Assembly (NCBI GenBank): GCA_031082225.1
Contig: JAVHLG010000007.1
Location: forward strand, 31,663 to 89,554
DNA from: Desulfovibrionaceae bacterium
Lineage (GTDB): Bacteria > Desulfobacterota > Desulfovibrionia > Desulfovibrionales > Desulfovibrionaceae
Direction: 5' to 3'
Length of the DNA: 57,892 bases
The notes below the pieces were generated by a model, which was not told the DNA's origin, ran no database searches, and saw only the letters and a program-made list of their open reading frames with translations. Shown piece by piece: positions 1 to 9,800 of this stretch (the stretch's first letter is position 1; the number at the start of each line of letters is the position of its first letter). The translations under genes were made by a program, and so were the position numbers.

Positions 1-1
1 C

Positions 2-415
2 AACGAAAGCGTCGATTATTTCTTGCACTATTTCAATGAATCCGTGGTGCAGGGAATCCAGATTCAAACCCTTTTGAAATCAACGGACATCGACGGAAAG
101 GACGTCATTTTCTATACCGACCTTGCCAACCGCCTGGAAAAGACGCTTGGGCTTGTTTTGAACCTCAAGGATCTATATTACTTGTACGGCAAGACCACCT
201 ACTGCTTCACCAAGGACGAACGGCGGTATATCCTGGACCGCATCGCCAACACCAGCCAGATGCTCAAGCAGATTGCGGCCAACGATTTCGAAATCAACTT
301 AAGCGGCGACGAAAAGGACATTCGGATCAGGGAGAGCCAGAACATCGCTGCCTTCCGCGACAGAGTCGACCGGCTCCTGGCTTTTCTGGAAACATCCCTG
401 CATATCTTCAAGTAG
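2..415 (+). CDS. Hypothetical protein, 5' end outside the window
   Basis: The reading frame is open from base 2 without a start, so the gene begins upstream of the window; the TTG at 23 is only an internal alternative. The visible 137 residues are mostly helical and charged, with the stretch KTTYCFTKDERRYILDRIAN and a C-terminal segment rich in Arg, Asp and Leu that ends LETSLHIFK. No catalytic motif, signal peptide or membrane segment is visible. I do not recognise the family. Codon use fits the neighbourhood. It ends 52 bp before the amidohydrolase gene on the same strand, so the two could be cotranscribed. Confidence 0.7.
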   Translation, partial: NESVDYFLHYFNESVVQGIQIQTLLKSTDIDGKDVIFYTDLANRLEKTLGLVLNLKDLYYLYGKTTYCFTKDERRYILDRIANTSQMLKQIAANDFEINLSGDEKDIRIRESQNIAAFRDRVDRLLAFLETSLHIFK

Positions 416-467
416 CCGCAAGGCCCGTCGCCAGGCGCCCCGTCAGGCGATCCACCGGGAATCCGCC

Positions 468-1784
468 ATGCCCTCCGCCAACGCCCGCCCCCCCGTTCCT
501 CCGGCGTCTCCCGGACCCAGCCCCGGACCGCGGCACGAGACGGTAGCCCATGTGGCCCGCCGGGTCATGACCATGGTTCCGGGGGCCGCCCCGCTTTTTG
601 ACGCGGCCGTTGTCGTCCGTGGGCCGGACATCCTGGAGGTGGGCCCCCGCCGCACCGTTCTCAAGGGCTTTTCCGGGCCCGTGCGGGACCATGGCCCGGC
701 CACCCTTGTCCCCGGGTTGATCAACGCCCACTGCCACCTGGAACTGGCCCACCTGCGCGGGGCCATCCCCCCCGGCCTGGGATTTACCGGCTGGGTGCGC
801 CGTCTGGTGTCCCTGCCCATGGCCAAGTTCGATGAGGCGGCGGCCAGGACGGCGGCCAGGGAGATGCTCGCGAGCGGCACATGCGCCGTGGCCGACATCG
901 CCACCCGCCACCCGGGGCAGGCGGCCCGGACGCTGGCCCGGGAGGGCCTGGCGGGCATGGTCTTTTTCGAGGCCTTCGGCTACTCGCCGCCCCCAGGCCC
1001 CGAGCCGGAATGGCCCGCCGACCTCGCGGGCCTCGATGTCCGCCCGGATCACGCGCCACACTCCGACTCACCCGACGCACCCGGCTCAACCGGCTCAACC
1101 GGCTCAACCGGCTCAACCGGCTCAACCGGCATGCCGTTCGCGCCGGACCTGCCGGACATCTCCCTGGCCGGCCACGCCCTGTATTCCACCCACCCGGAGC
1201 GGCTGCAGGCGGCCAAGGCCTGGACCATCCGCCACGGCAGGCCCTTCTCCCTGCACCTGGCCGAACATGAGGGCGAGGTGGCGCTTCTGGCCGACGGCTC
1301 CGGGGAATTCGCCGCGCTTGTGCGCCAGCGGGTGCTTCCTGCCGACTACCGGCCGCCCGGCCGCTCTCCCGTGGCCCAGGCCGATGCCCTGGGCCTTCTG
1401 GACGCCCGGACCCTGGCCGTGCACGTGGTGCATGTCGATGACGCGGATATCCGCATCCTGGCGCAGCGCGGCTGCGGGGTGTGCCTGTGCCCGCGCAGCA
1501 ACGCCTACATCGGCGTGGGCCGCGCCCCCTGGGAAAAGCTGGCCGCAGCCGGGGCCAGGCTGTGCCTGGGCACGGACAGCCCGGCCTCGAACACCGACCT
1601 TGACCTGTGGAATGAAGTCCGCTATCTGCTTGAGCATTGGGAAAGGTTTTCCCTGCCCGCCGCCCTGGCGGCCATGACCACGACCCCGGCCCAGATGCTG
1701 GGGCTAAAAAAAACCATGGGAATGCTTGCGCCGGGCATGCGTTCCGGGGTGACCCTCCTTCCCGGCGATCTCGACGACGCGTAA
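468..1784 (+). CDS. Amidohydrolase family protein (chlorohydrolase/nucleoside-deaminase type)
   Basis: A 438-residue metal-dependent hydrolase of the amidohydrolase superfamily. The metal site is visible as N-A-H-C-H (His88 and His90), HLAEHEGE near residue 264, HVVHVDD near 320 and GTDSPASN with the metal Asp near 370. This layout matches cytosine, methylthioadenosine or aminodeoxyfutalosine deaminases. An aminofutalosine deaminase for menaquinone synthesis is possible in this kind of organism, but nothing here proves the substrate. Oddly, a (GST)n tract encoded by a 9-bp tandem repeat interrupts the protein near residues 206-220. ATG 468 has no good ribosome site, and ATG 567 is an in-frame alternative. 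The gene ends about 180 bp before sat. Confidence 0.88.
   Translation: MPSANARPPVPPASPGPSPGPRHETVAHVARRVMTMVPGAAPLFDAAVVVRGPDILEVGPRRTVLKGFSGPVRDHGPATLVPGLINAHCHLELAHLRGAIPPGLGFTGWVRRLVSLPMAKFDEAAARTAAREMLASGTCAVADIATRHPGQAARTLAREGLAGMVFFEAFGYSPPPGPEPEWPADLAGLDVRPDHAPHSDSPDAPGSTGSTGSTGSTGSTGMPFAPDLPDISLAGHALYSTHPERLQAAKAWTIRHGRPFSLHLAEHEGEVALLADGSGEFAALVRQRVLPADYRPPGRSPVAQADALGLLDARTLAVHVVHVDDADIRILAQRGCGVCLCPRSNAYIGVGRAPWEKLAAAGARLCLGTDSPASNTDLDLWNEVRYLLEHWERFSLPAALAAMTTTPAQMLGLKKTMGMLAPGMRSGVTLLPGDLDDA
1081..1130 (+). repeat. 9-bp tandem repeat inside the amidohydrolase gene
   Basis: Five and a half head-to-tail copies of CCGGCTCAA. The unit is a multiple of three, so it encodes a Gly-Ser-Thr tract and copy-number change would lengthen or shorten the protein without a frameshift. 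The copies are identical, which points to recent slippage. Confidence 0.95.
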
Positions 1785-1840
1785 AAAAAATTTCCGCGTG
1801 AAAAATTTCACTTTCTCCCCAAAAACAGGCTTTCAGGGGG

Positions 1841-1869
1841 TTGGTATTCTGTACGCCCTCATGTATAGG
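1841..1869 (+). promoter_or_regulatory. Candidate sigma-70-type promoter for sat
   Basis: TTGGTA at 1841-1846 and TATAGG at 1864-1869 are separated by 17 bp in the 181-bp gap before sat. Each box matches consensus at four of six positions. About 95 bp of leader would follow. The gap also holds a short palindrome GTGAAA-AA-TTTCAC at 1798-1811 just after the amidohydrolase stop. Assigned by eye only. Confidence 0.4.
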
Positions 1870-1965
1870 TTCCGTGCGTGAAGGTTTTGCGCGCCCGCGT
1901 GCGGCGGCTCTGACACCGCCCACGAGACGAACGAACGAAAAAAATCCATTGTAAGGAGGCATTAC

Positions 1966-3258
1966 ATGTCCAAGCTGGTTCCGCCGCATGGAGGCAAAGG
2001 TCTCGTTATCAAACTGCTCGAAGGCGCCGCCAAGGAAGCCGAACTGAAGAAGGCCGCCGGCCTGAAGAAGATCGAGATCACCGCCCAGGAAAAGGGCGAC
2101 CTGATCATGATCGGCATCGGTGGTTTCTCGCCTCTGGGCGGCTTCATGACCAAGGCCGACTGGAAGAGCGTGTGCGAGAAAATGACCCTGGCCGACGGCA
2201 CCTTCTGGCCGGTTCCGGTCGTTCTGGCCGTGTCTGCCGAAGACGCCGCCGGGATCAAGGACGGCGACGAGATCACCCTTGAGCGCAAGGGCGAAATCTT
2301 CGCCACCATGAAGGTCACCGAAAAGTTCGAGCTGTCCGAGGCCGAGAAGAAGGCCGAGTGCGAGATGGTCTACAAGGGCGCCGGCGACGACTCTGCCGAC
2401 GACAAGTTCTGGAAGATCGCCGAAGCCGAGCATCCCGGCGTGAAAATGGTCATGGAGCGCAAGGCCGTGTGTTTGGCCGGCCCGGTCAACGTGCTGTCCG
2501 AGGGCGAGTACCCGACCAAGTACAAGGGCGTGTACCTGCGCCCGGCCGAGACCCGCAAGATCTTCGACGAGAAGGGCTGGAAGAACGTGGCCGCCCTGCA
2601 GCTGCGCAACCCCATGCACCGCTCCCACGAGTTTCTGTGCAAGATCGCCGTGGAAGTCTGCGACGGCGTCATCATCCACTCCCTGATCGGCAACCTGAAG
2701 CCGGGCGACATTCCGGCCGAAGTGCGCGTGGAGTGCATCGACACCCTGGTGAAGGGCTACTTCGTCGAGAAGCACGTGGTCCAGGGCGGCTATCCCCTCG
2801 ACATGCGCTACGCCGGTCCCCGCGAGGGCCTGTTGCACGCCACCTTCCGCCAGAACTACGGCGTCAACAAGATGATCATCGGCCGCGACCATGCCGGCGT
2901 CGGCGACTTCTACGGCATGTTCGAGGCCCAGGAAATCTTCGACCGCATCCCGTACAAAGACGACGAGGCGGCCGATCCGGGCAAAAAGCTCCTGTGCGAG
3001 CCGCTCAAGATCGACTGGACCTTCTACTGCTTCAAGTGCGACGGCATGGCCTCCCTGCGCACCTGCCCGCACAGCAAGGAAGACCGCGTCATCCTGTCCG
3101 GCACCAAGCTGCGCAAGATGCTGTCCGAGGGCGGCGAGATTCCGGATCACTTCGGCCGCGACGAGGTTCTGGTCATCCTGCGCAAGTACTACGAAGGCCT
3201 GACCGAGAAGGTCGAGATCAAGATGCAGGGCGCCGCCAGCGGCGATGCCTTGAAGTAA
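1966..3258 (+). CDS. sat: Sulfate adenylyltransferase (ATP sulfurylase)
   Basis: Activates sulfate with ATP to adenosine 5'-phosphosulfate and pyrophosphate, the first cytoplasmic step of dissimilatory sulfate reduction. The 430-residue protein is the usual length of the single-chain homo-oligomeric enzyme. It carries [12 protein letters not shown] at about 212-223 (the Q-x-R-N and H-x-x-H nucleotide-binding motifs) and GRDHAGVG at 306-313. A C-rich segment, [17 protein letters not shown], lies near 352-368 and could bind metal. The start is clear: AAGGAGG at 1953-1959 lies 6 bp before ATG 1966. The gene stands alone, with a promoter candidate upstream and a strong terminator 44 bp downstream, as expected for a highly expressed energy-metabolism enzyme. 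Confidence 0.98.
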   Translation: MSKLVPPHGGKGLVIKLLEGAAKEAELKKAAGLKKIEITAQEKGDLIMIGIGGFSPLGGFMTKADWKSVCEKMTLADGTFWPVPVVLAVSAEDAAGIKDGDEITLERKGEIFATMKVTEKFELSEAEKKAECEMVYKGAGDDSADDKFWKIAEAEHPGVKMVMERKAVCLAGPVNVLSEGEYPTKYKGVYLRPAETRKIFDEKGWKNVAALQLRNPMHRSHEFLCKIAVEVCDGVIIHSLIGNLKPGDIPAEVRVECIDTLVKGYFVEKHVVQGGYPLDMRYAGPREGLLHATFRQNYGVNKMIIGRDHAGVGDFYGMFEAQEIFDRIPYKDDEAADPGKKLLCEPLKIDWTFYCFKCDGMASLRTCPHSKEDRVILSGTKLRKMLSEGGEIPDHFGRDEVLVILRKYYEGLTEKVEIKMQGAASGDALK

Positions 3259-3301
3259 ACTCCCGGGGCGGCCTTCGGGCCGTACTGCGGATCTGGTTTG
3301 A

Positions 3302-3329
3302 GGGGGGGCGCAAGCCCCCCCGTTTTTTT
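3302..3329 (+). terminator. Intrinsic terminator of sat
   Basis: A perfect 8-bp stem GGGGGGGC / GCCCCCCC closes on a GCAA tetraloop (GNRA type) and is followed by G and seven T. This is a textbook rho-independent terminator 44 bp after the sat stop codon. Confidence 0.93.
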
Positions 3330-3392
3330 GCTTTGGGGCCGGGCGCCGCTGCATTCAGGGACTTCACGATGTCGCGTTTCGGCGCGTCGCCA

Positions 3393-3421
3393 TTGACAAT
3401 TTGGGAAAACGAGGTCATGGT
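3393..3421 (+). promoter_or_regulatory. Candidate promoter for the amino-acid ABC operon
   Basis: A perfect -35 box TTGACA lies at 3393-3398 and a weak -10 (CATGGT) 17 bp later, within the 233-bp gap between the sat terminator and the ATPase gene. The weak -10 suggests activator dependence or a different start. No other gene is visible in the gap. Confidence 0.35.
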
Positions 3422-3562
3422 GACAAATCCACCACGACGCCTGGAATGTCCGTAGCGGCAAGCTTTTTGCGACGTGGCCCGATACAACGGTTTTTTTTCT
3501 GTGCAGATTTCGACACGGTGCGCGGCCTTTGACTCCGGCGGGCATCCAGGGACGGTTCAGGC

Positions 3563-4291
<729 letters not shown>

Positions 4292-4335
4292 CGACCGGCT
4301 CAAAAAACTTTCACTTCAACCCAAGGAGGCATCCC

Positions 4336-5151
4336 ATGCGCAGATTGGCACTGTTTCTCGTCGTCGCCGCCCTCGTGGCCCTGGCCGCCACCCCGGCCCT
4401 GGCCGGAAAACTCGACGACATCAAGGCCCGGGGCACGCTCATCGCCGGGGTCAAAGACTCCCAGCCCCCGTTCGGCTTTGTGGACGAACAGAGCAAGCAG
4501 ATCGTGGGTTTTGAAATCGACATCTGCAAGGCCCTGGCCGACAAGCTGGGCGTGAAGCTGGAAACCAAGCCCGTGACCTCCTCCACCCGCATCCCCATGC
4601 TCACCCAGGGGGCCATTGACCTGGTGGCGGCCACCATGACCCACAAAAAGGACCGCGAAGACCAGATCGACTTCTCCATCACCTACTTCATGACCGGCCA
4701 GAAGCTGCTCGTGAAAAAAGACGGCGGCATCAAGAGCGTCAAGGATCTGGCGGGCAAGAAGGTCGGTTCGGTCAAGGGCTCCACCTCCGAGCAGAACGTG
4801 AAAAAGGCCCAGCCCGAATGCACCGTGATCTCCTTTGAGACCTACCCCGAGGCCTTTTTGGCCCTCAAGCAGGGCAAGGTCGAGGCCGTGACCACCGACG
4901 AAAGCATCCTGGTGGGCCTGCAGAACAGCGACGCCAAGCCCGACGACTTCGCCATCGTGGGCGAGTACATCTCCCCCGAGCCCTACGGCCTGGGTCTTGC
5001 GGAAAACGATTCCGACTTCCGCGACTTCGTCAACGTGGCCCTCATGGACATGTGGACCTCGGGCGAATTCCAGAAGATCTACACCAAGTGGTTCGGCAAG
5101 GACACCAAGTTCTACATCCCCCTGGAATGGGAAATGGAGCTTTGGCCCTAG
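4336..5151 (+). CDS. glnH: Polar amino-acid ABC transporter, periplasmic binding protein
   Basis: A 271-residue solute-binding protein with a clear Sec signal peptide (MRR, then a Leu/Ala core, cleavage after ALA near residue 23). The mature part has the family-3 pattern RGTLIAGVKDSQPPFGFVDE, then VGFEIDICKALADKLG, ending in the YTKWFGK region common to glutamine/glutamate binding proteins. It would deliver the amino acid to the permease pair encoded downstream. AAGGAGG lies 7 bp before ATG 4336, a stronger site than those of its operon partners, which suits the excess of binding protein such systems need. Confidence 0.95.
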   Translation: MRRLALFLVVAALVALAATPALAGKLDDIKARGTLIAGVKDSQPPFGFVDEQSKQIVGFEIDICKALADKLGVKLETKPVTSSTRIPMLTQGAIDLVAATMTHKKDREDQIDFSITYFMTGQKLLVKKDGGIKSVKDLAGKKVGSVKGSTSEQNVKKAQPECTVISFETYPEAFLALKQGKVEAVTTDESILVGLQNSDAKPDDFAIVGEYISPEPYGLGLAENDSDFRDFVNVALMDMWTSGEFQKIYTKWFGKDTKFYIPLEWEMELWP

Positions 5152-5392
5152 CATGTGCCCGCGTCCCGCCCTCCGGTCACCCCGGCGGGCGGGACGCCAT
5201 GGATGCCGGGCCACCCGAGTCTTGCCCCGGTAACAGGATACGCTGCACATCCCTTTTTGGGCGCCGCTTCGCGGCATGGCCCGGGACAGCCCGGGATACG
5301 CCGGAAAGCCGCGCACACCTCGACGCCTTGCGGCGTCGCCACCCCCAACCGGCCCCAAGCCCTGTGCCCGGACGCCCCGTGGAGATGCGTGA
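5152..5392 (+). other. Structured 241-bp gap inside the ABC operon
   Basis: No gene. Three hairpins stand out. GCGTCCCGCC 5161-5170 pairs with 5188-5197 across a 17-nt loop. A GCCGC/GCGGC hairpin lies near 5262-5275. CGACGCC 5321-5327 pairs with 5332-5338 around a TTGC loop. None is followed by a T run, so these look more like mRNA 3'-end stabilisers or processing sites than terminators. They sit just after the binding-protein gene, where differential mRNA stability is common in ABC operons. Confidence 0.6.
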
Positions 5393-6094
5393 TTGAGCTA
5401 CACCGTTGACTTTGGCCTGGTCCTTAACGAACCCTACCGCGAATGGATCCTGCAAGGGCTTGGCGTCACCCTGCAGATATCCGCCGTGTCCATCGTCTTG
5501 TCCCTGCTGCTGGGCACCATCATCGCCGTGTTCCGCCTGTCCCGGGTCAAGCCCCTGGTCTGGTTCAGCCTGGCGTTCACGGAGTTTTTCCGAAACACCC
5601 CGCTCCTGGTCCAGATCTTTTTCTGGTACTTCGGCTCCCACGCCGTGCTGCCCGATGTCGTCAACAAATGGCTGTACAGGCAGGATTTCGAATTCGCGGC
5701 CGGGGTCATCGCCCTGACCGTGTACACCTCGGCGTTTATCGCCGAGGAGATACGTTCCGGCGTCTTCGCCATTCCCAAGACCCAGCTCGAGGCCTCGCGG
5801 GCCTGCGGCCTGTCCTTTCTCCAGGCCATGGGCTACGTCATCCTCCCCCAGGCCTTTCGCATCGTCATCCCGCCTTTGATCTCCCAGTTTTTGAACCTCA
5901 TCAAGAACTCGTCCCTGGTCATGACCATCGGCGTCATGGACCTGACCTATATGGCCCGGCAGATCGAGGCCCACACCTTCCACGGCTTCGAGGCCTTCAC
6001 CGTGGCCACAGCCATCTACCTGACCATTTCGCTCATCGTCTCCTACACCATCAATCTCTACAACAAACGGGTCCTTCGGGTCGCCTCGCATTAG
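5393..6094 (+). CDS. Polar amino-acid ABC transporter permease
   Basis: A 233-residue HisMQ/GlnP-type inner-membrane permease with about five membrane segments. The EAA loop that contacts the ATPase reads ASRACGLSFLQAMGYVILPQ, and ITKNSSL-type residues follow (LIKNSSLVMTIG). It probably forms a heterodimer with the next gene's product. The start is TTG 5393 with GGAG 8 bp upstream; no ATG gives a full-length N-terminus. Confidence 0.93.
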   Translation: MSYTVDFGLVLNEPYREWILQGLGVTLQISAVSIVLSLLLGTIIAVFRLSRVKPLVWFSLAFTEFFRNTPLLVQIFFWYFGSHAVLPDVVNKWLYRQDFEFAAGVIALTVYTSAFIAEEIRSGVFAIPKTQLEASRACGLSFLQAMGYVILPQAFRIVIPPLISQFLNLIKNSSLVMTIGVMDLTYMARQIEAHTFHGFEAFTVATAIYLTISLIVSYTINLYNKRVLRVASH

Positions 6095-6107
6095 CGGAGC
6101 CAATACG

Positions 6108-6803
6108 GTGCACTGGGACGTCATTTCCAACAACTTCAGCTACTTCCTGATAGGAGCCTATCCCCAAGGCCCCCTCGGCGGGCTGGCCATGAGCATCCTC
6201 TTGGCCCTGGGCGGCATTTTCGGGGCCTTCTGGCTGGGGCTTTTGATCGGGCTTATGCGCATCTCCAAAAGCCGGTTCTGCCGCATCTTCGCCCTGGTCT
6301 ACACCGAGATCATCCGGGGCACGCCGCTGCTCATGGTCATCTTCTGGTTCTATTTCCTGGCCCCCATCGCCTTCGGCCACACCCTTCCCGAGGCGGAAAG
6401 CGCGCTCATCGCGCTTATCGTCTTCACCAGCGCCTACATCGCGGAGATCGTGCGGGCCGGGATCGAATCCCTGCCCAAGGGACAAAGCGAGGCCGCCCGG
6501 GGCACCGGACTTTCCCGCCTCCAGGCCATGCGCTACGTCATCCTGCCCCAGGCGCTTTTCAACATGATCCCGTCGTTCGTGAACCAGTTCGTGTCCCTGA
6601 CCAAGGACACCTCCCTGGCCTTCATCATTGGCGTCAACGAACTCACCAAGGCCGCCACCCAGGTCAACAACCGCACCCTGAACGCCCCCACGGAAATTTT
6701 CATCACCATCGCCGTGCTCTACTTCATCATCTGCTACGTCCTGACCGCCCTCTCCCGCCGCCTGGAAAAACGCATCAACCGCTATCAGGCCCGCGACCGC
6801 TAG
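6108..6803 (+). CDS. Polar amino-acid ABC transporter permease
   Basis: The second permease of the importer, 231 residues, with the same fold and an EAA loop AARGTGLSRLQAMRYVILPQ followed by VSLTKDTSLAFIIG. The start is GTG 6108 with GGAG 8 bp upstream, 13 bp after the previous stop. Last gene of the glnQ-glnH-permease-permease operon. No convincing terminator is visible in the 145 bp that follow, and that gap holds no gene. Confidence 0.93.
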   Translation: MHWDVISNNFSYFLIGAYPQGPLGGLAMSILLALGGIFGAFWLGLLIGLMRISKSRFCRIFALVYTEIIRGTPLLMVIFWFYFLAPIAFGHTLPEAESALIALIVFTSAYIAEIVRAGIESLPKGQSEAARGTGLSRLQAMRYVILPQALFNMIPSFVNQFVSLTKDTSLAFIIGVNELTKAATQVNNRTLNAPTEIFITIAVLYFIICYVLTALSRRLEKRINRYQARDR

Positions 6804-6948
6804 CCTGGCGGCGCAACCTGCGGCGTCTCCCCTTCCCAGATCAGGGAATATCTGCTAAACGTAGTCTCCGGCATAGCCGCATAAAGGTCGCTTTGCGCGG
6901 GGCTCTCCCCCAGCCACAGTCTCTTCGGCACGAAGGATATGGCGCATT

Positions 6949-8088
6949 GTGCGATACGGTTTCACTCTCATGGCCAAACCGGTTGGCGCTGACTGCAACA
7001 TGGCGTGCTCTTACTGCTTTTACCGCCACAACCGACGCCTGTCCCCGAAGACCCCGTCCCGCATGGACCGTGGCGTGCTCGAACGGTTCATCAAGCGCTA
7101 CCTGGCCGCGCACCCGGGCCCGGTGGTTCATTTCGCCTGGCAGGGCGGCGAACCGCTCCTGGCCGGGCTTGACTTTTTCGAGCTGGCCCTGAGTCTGGAG
7201 CGCCGCCACGCCCCGCCGGGGGTGATGGTCACCAACGCCGTCCAGACCAACGCCACCCTCATCGACCGCGATTTCGCCAGGTTTTTCGCCCGAAACAACA
7301 TTCTGGTCGGGGTCAGCCTGGACGGACCGGCCGACTGTCACGACGCCTTCCGCCATCTTGAGGGCGGCCCGTCCCATGACCGGGTCATGGCCGGGCTAAT
7401 GCTTTTGCAAGAGCACGGCGTGGCCTGCAACATCCTGTGCGCGGTGCATGCCGCCAACCAGGATCGGCCCGGCGAGGTCTACCGCTTTCTGCGCCAGACC
7501 GCCCGGGCGGACTTCATCCAGTTCATCCCCATCGTTGCCGCAGGCCCCAGGGGGCTGTGCGAGGAAAGCGTCGATCCGGCCGCGTTCGGGGCCTTCTTGT
7601 CCCATGTCTGGGACCTGTGGTTTGCAGGCGATGTAGGCCGGGCCTTCGTGGGCCACTTCGACGCCGCCCTGGCCGCCCGCCTGGACCAGCCCGGGGGGCT
7701 GTGCGCCATGGCCGGGGACTGCGGCCGAGCTCTGGTCGTTGAGCGCGACGGCAGCCTTTACGCCTGCGACCATTTCGTGGATGCGGCGCACCGGCTGGGA
7801 AACCTGGCCAGGCAGCCCCTGCCCGACCTCTTGGCCTCCCCGGTTCTGGCCGGGTTTGCCGCCCGCAGGTCTGCAACCCTTCCGGCCGAATGTCGGGAGT
7901 GTCCCATGCAAAGCGCCTGCGGCGGCGGCTGTCCCAAGGACCGCATCCTCCCGGACCCGGAGGGGGGCTCTCCCCGGCACTACCTGTGCGCCGGGTACAG
8001 GGCCTTTCTGGCCCACGCCGACCCGGTCCTGGGCGCCATGGCCTCCGCCATCCGCAAACGCCCCGATTTCGCGCGAATCACCGCCTGA
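6949..8088 (+). CDS. Anaerobic sulfatase-maturating enzyme (radical SAM/SPASM)
   Basis: Converts an active-site Cys or Ser of a sulfatase to C-alpha-formylglycine in the cytoplasm, using a radical SAM [4Fe-4S] cluster and auxiliary clusters. The N-terminus MAKPVGADCNMACSYCFY is diagnostic, with cluster Cys16, Cys20 and Cys23. The C-terminal SPASM region has the expected Cys set (CAMAGDCGRAL, YACDHFVD, CRECPMQSACGGGCPKD). At 379 residues it matches the family. GTG 6949 and ATG 6970 are both possible starts. The sulfatase gene begins 20 bp downstream and supplies the likely substrate, so the pair forms a self-contained modification unit. Confidence 0.94.
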   Translation: MRYGFTLMAKPVGADCNMACSYCFYRHNRRLSPKTPSRMDRGVLERFIKRYLAAHPGPVVHFAWQGGEPLLAGLDFFELALSLERRHAPPGVMVTNAVQTNATLIDRDFARFFARNNILVGVSLDGPADCHDAFRHLEGGPSHDRVMAGLMLLQEHGVACNILCAVHAANQDRPGEVYRFLRQTARADFIQFIPIVAAGPRGLCEESVDPAAFGAFLSHVWDLWFAGDVGRAFVGHFDAALAARLDQPGGLCAMAGDCGRALVVERDGSLYACDHFVDAAHRLGNLARQPLPDLLASPVLAGFAARRSATLPAECRECPMQSACGGGCPKDRILPDPEGGSPRHYLCAGYRAFLAHADPVLGAMASAIRKRPDFARITA

Positions 8089-8108
8089 TCCGAAAAGGAG
8101 CCGAAGCC

Positions 8109-9773
8109 ATGTCCCGGAACGAAAACCAGAACCTCACCCGCCGCCAGTTCCTGAAAGGCGCGGCCCAGGCCCTGACCGTCAGCGTGGTGGCCCAGGCCCT
8201 GCCCGGCCTGGGAAACGCCCCGGCGGGCGCAGCCGCCGCGTTTCCCGCCCGGCCCAATATCCTCATGCTCCTCACCGACCAGGAACGCTCCCCTCGCAAC
8301 TGGCCGGACGGCTGGGCCGAATCCCATCTCACAAAGGCCAGAAAGCGCCTGCTTGACAACGGCCTGGACTTCTCACGGGCCTTTTGCAGCGCCTCCATGT
8401 GCTCACCCAGCCGGGGCTGCCTGTTCACCGGACTCTATCCCGCCCAGCACGGCGTGGTCCTGACCCTGACCGAGGACGGCGAGAATTCCGACAACGAGGT
8501 CACCCTGTCGCCAAAGCTGCGCAACCTGGGCAACCTCCTGGCCGAATCCGACTACAACGTGCAACTTCGCGGCAAGTGGCACCTGTCCAAAAGCGCCGAC
8601 GGACACTGTCCCACCGCCGCCGATCTGGCTGGATTCGGATTCAACGGCTGGGTTCCCACCGAGGCCGGACAGTACCTGTCCGCCGACACCTTCGGCGGCG
8701 GCTGCGCCGACGAGGACCAGGGCATCGTGAACGACGCCATCGCGTTCCTCCAGACCCAGACCCCGGCCTCGACCCAGCAGACGCCCTTCTTCCTGGTCGT
8801 GTCCCTGGCCAACCCCCATGACATCCTGTCCTACCCGAACATCATAAACGACGAATCCTGCCCCGAAAGCTACAACAACACCGCCGACTTCGACATGGGC
8901 ATCGCACTCCCTGCCTCCCGCACCGATGACTTGACCAAAAAACCCGGCGTGCAGACCCAGGCCAGGGAACTCTACGCCTACGGCCTGGGACCTCTGATCG
9001 AAGAGGACAAACAGCTCAAGTACGTCAATTTTTACGCTTACCTGCAAACCATCGTGGATGGGCAGTTGGAGACCATCCTGCAGACCCTGGAGGACCAGGG
9101 CCTGACGGATTCCACCCTGGTGGTGCGCACCGCGGACCACGGCGAATTGGGATTGTCCCACGACGGCCTGCGCCAAAAGATGTTCAACGTCTATGAAGAA
9201 TGTCTGAACATACCCTTCATCTTCTCCAACCCCGTGCTTTTTCCCGAGGCCCGGCAGACCGCCGCCTACGCCACGTTGGTGGATGTCCTGCCGACAATCG
9301 CCAGCCTGTGCGGCGTGCCGCAATGGAAATGGTCCTACCTGCCGGGCCAGGACTTAAGCCCGATCCTTCTGGGGACGAAGACCGCCGTGCAGGACACGAT
9401 CCTTTTCACCTTCGACGACGAATATGCGGGCCTCAGCGGCAAGCCCCCCTTCATCACCGAGCCCTGCCACATCCGGTGCATCATCACCACGGACGCGGAC
9501 GGGGAATGGAAATACGCCCGCTATTTCGATCCAGGCGGCGTGGCGGCCGAGGAATACGAAATGTACCGCCTCACGGACGGCGACGGAAACCCCGTCGATC
9601 CCCTGGAGATGGACAACGTGGCCAACAGCGCCAGTCCCAATTATGCGGCCTACGCGACAAAAAGGGCCGCCCTGGCCGACCTTCTGGCCCAGGTTGAGGC
9701 CGAGCGCCTGGGTCCGCTCGCACCGCCGGGGCCGCCTCTGGGCGGGGCGAACCTGCTGCTGCTCGGGGACTGA
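8109..9773 (+). CDS. Tat-exported Cys-type sulfatase (arylsulfatase family)
   Basis: A 554-residue type I sulfatase. The active-site signature is C-S-P-S-R-G with Cys98 as the residue matured to formylglycine. Metal ligands are in ILMLLTDQ near residue 55 and TADHGELGLSHDG in the middle. The N-terminus has a twin-arginine motif (NLTRRQFLKG) followed by a hydrophobic, Ala-rich signal, so the enzyme should be folded and matured in the cytoplasm before export. ATG 8109 is chosen because AAAGGAG lies about 10 bp upstream and it gives the Tat signal at the very N-terminus. It ends in a hydrophobic GANLLLLGD tail. The sulfate ester it cleaves is unknown. Confidence 0.93.
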   Translation: MSRNENQNLTRRQFLKGAAQALTVSVVAQALPGLGNAPAGAAAAFPARPNILMLLTDQERSPRNWPDGWAESHLTKARKRLLDNGLDFSRAFCSASMCSPSRGCLFTGLYPAQHGVVLTLTEDGENSDNEVTLSPKLRNLGNLLAESDYNVQLRGKWHLSKSADGHCPTAADLAGFGFNGWVPTEAGQYLSADTFGGGCADEDQGIVNDAIAFLQTQTPASTQQTPFFLVVSLANPHDILSYPNIINDESCPESYNNTADFDMGIALPASRTDDLTKKPGVQTQARELYAYGLGPLIEEDKQLKYVNFYAYLQTIVDGQLETILQTLEDQGLTDSTLVVRTADHGELGLSHDGLRQKMFNVYEECLNIPFIFSNPVLFPEARQTAAYATLVDVLPTIASLCGVPQWKWSYLPGQDLSPILLGTKTAVQDTILFTFDDEYAGLSGKPPFITEPCHIRCIITTDADGEWKYARYFDPGGVAAEEYEMYRLTDGDGNPVDPLEMDNVANSASPNYAAYATKRAALADLLAQVEAERLGPLAPPGPPLGGANLLLLGD

Positions 9774-9800
9774 CGGACAGGGGGGGAATGCCTCCGGCGG

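Noticed and set aside
784-3354. Very long minus-strand open frame (856 codons) across the amidohydrolase and sat genes
   Set aside because: It is antisense to two certain genes. Its His/Gly/Leu-rich text is the reverse reading of GC-rich codons, and it has no ribosome site.
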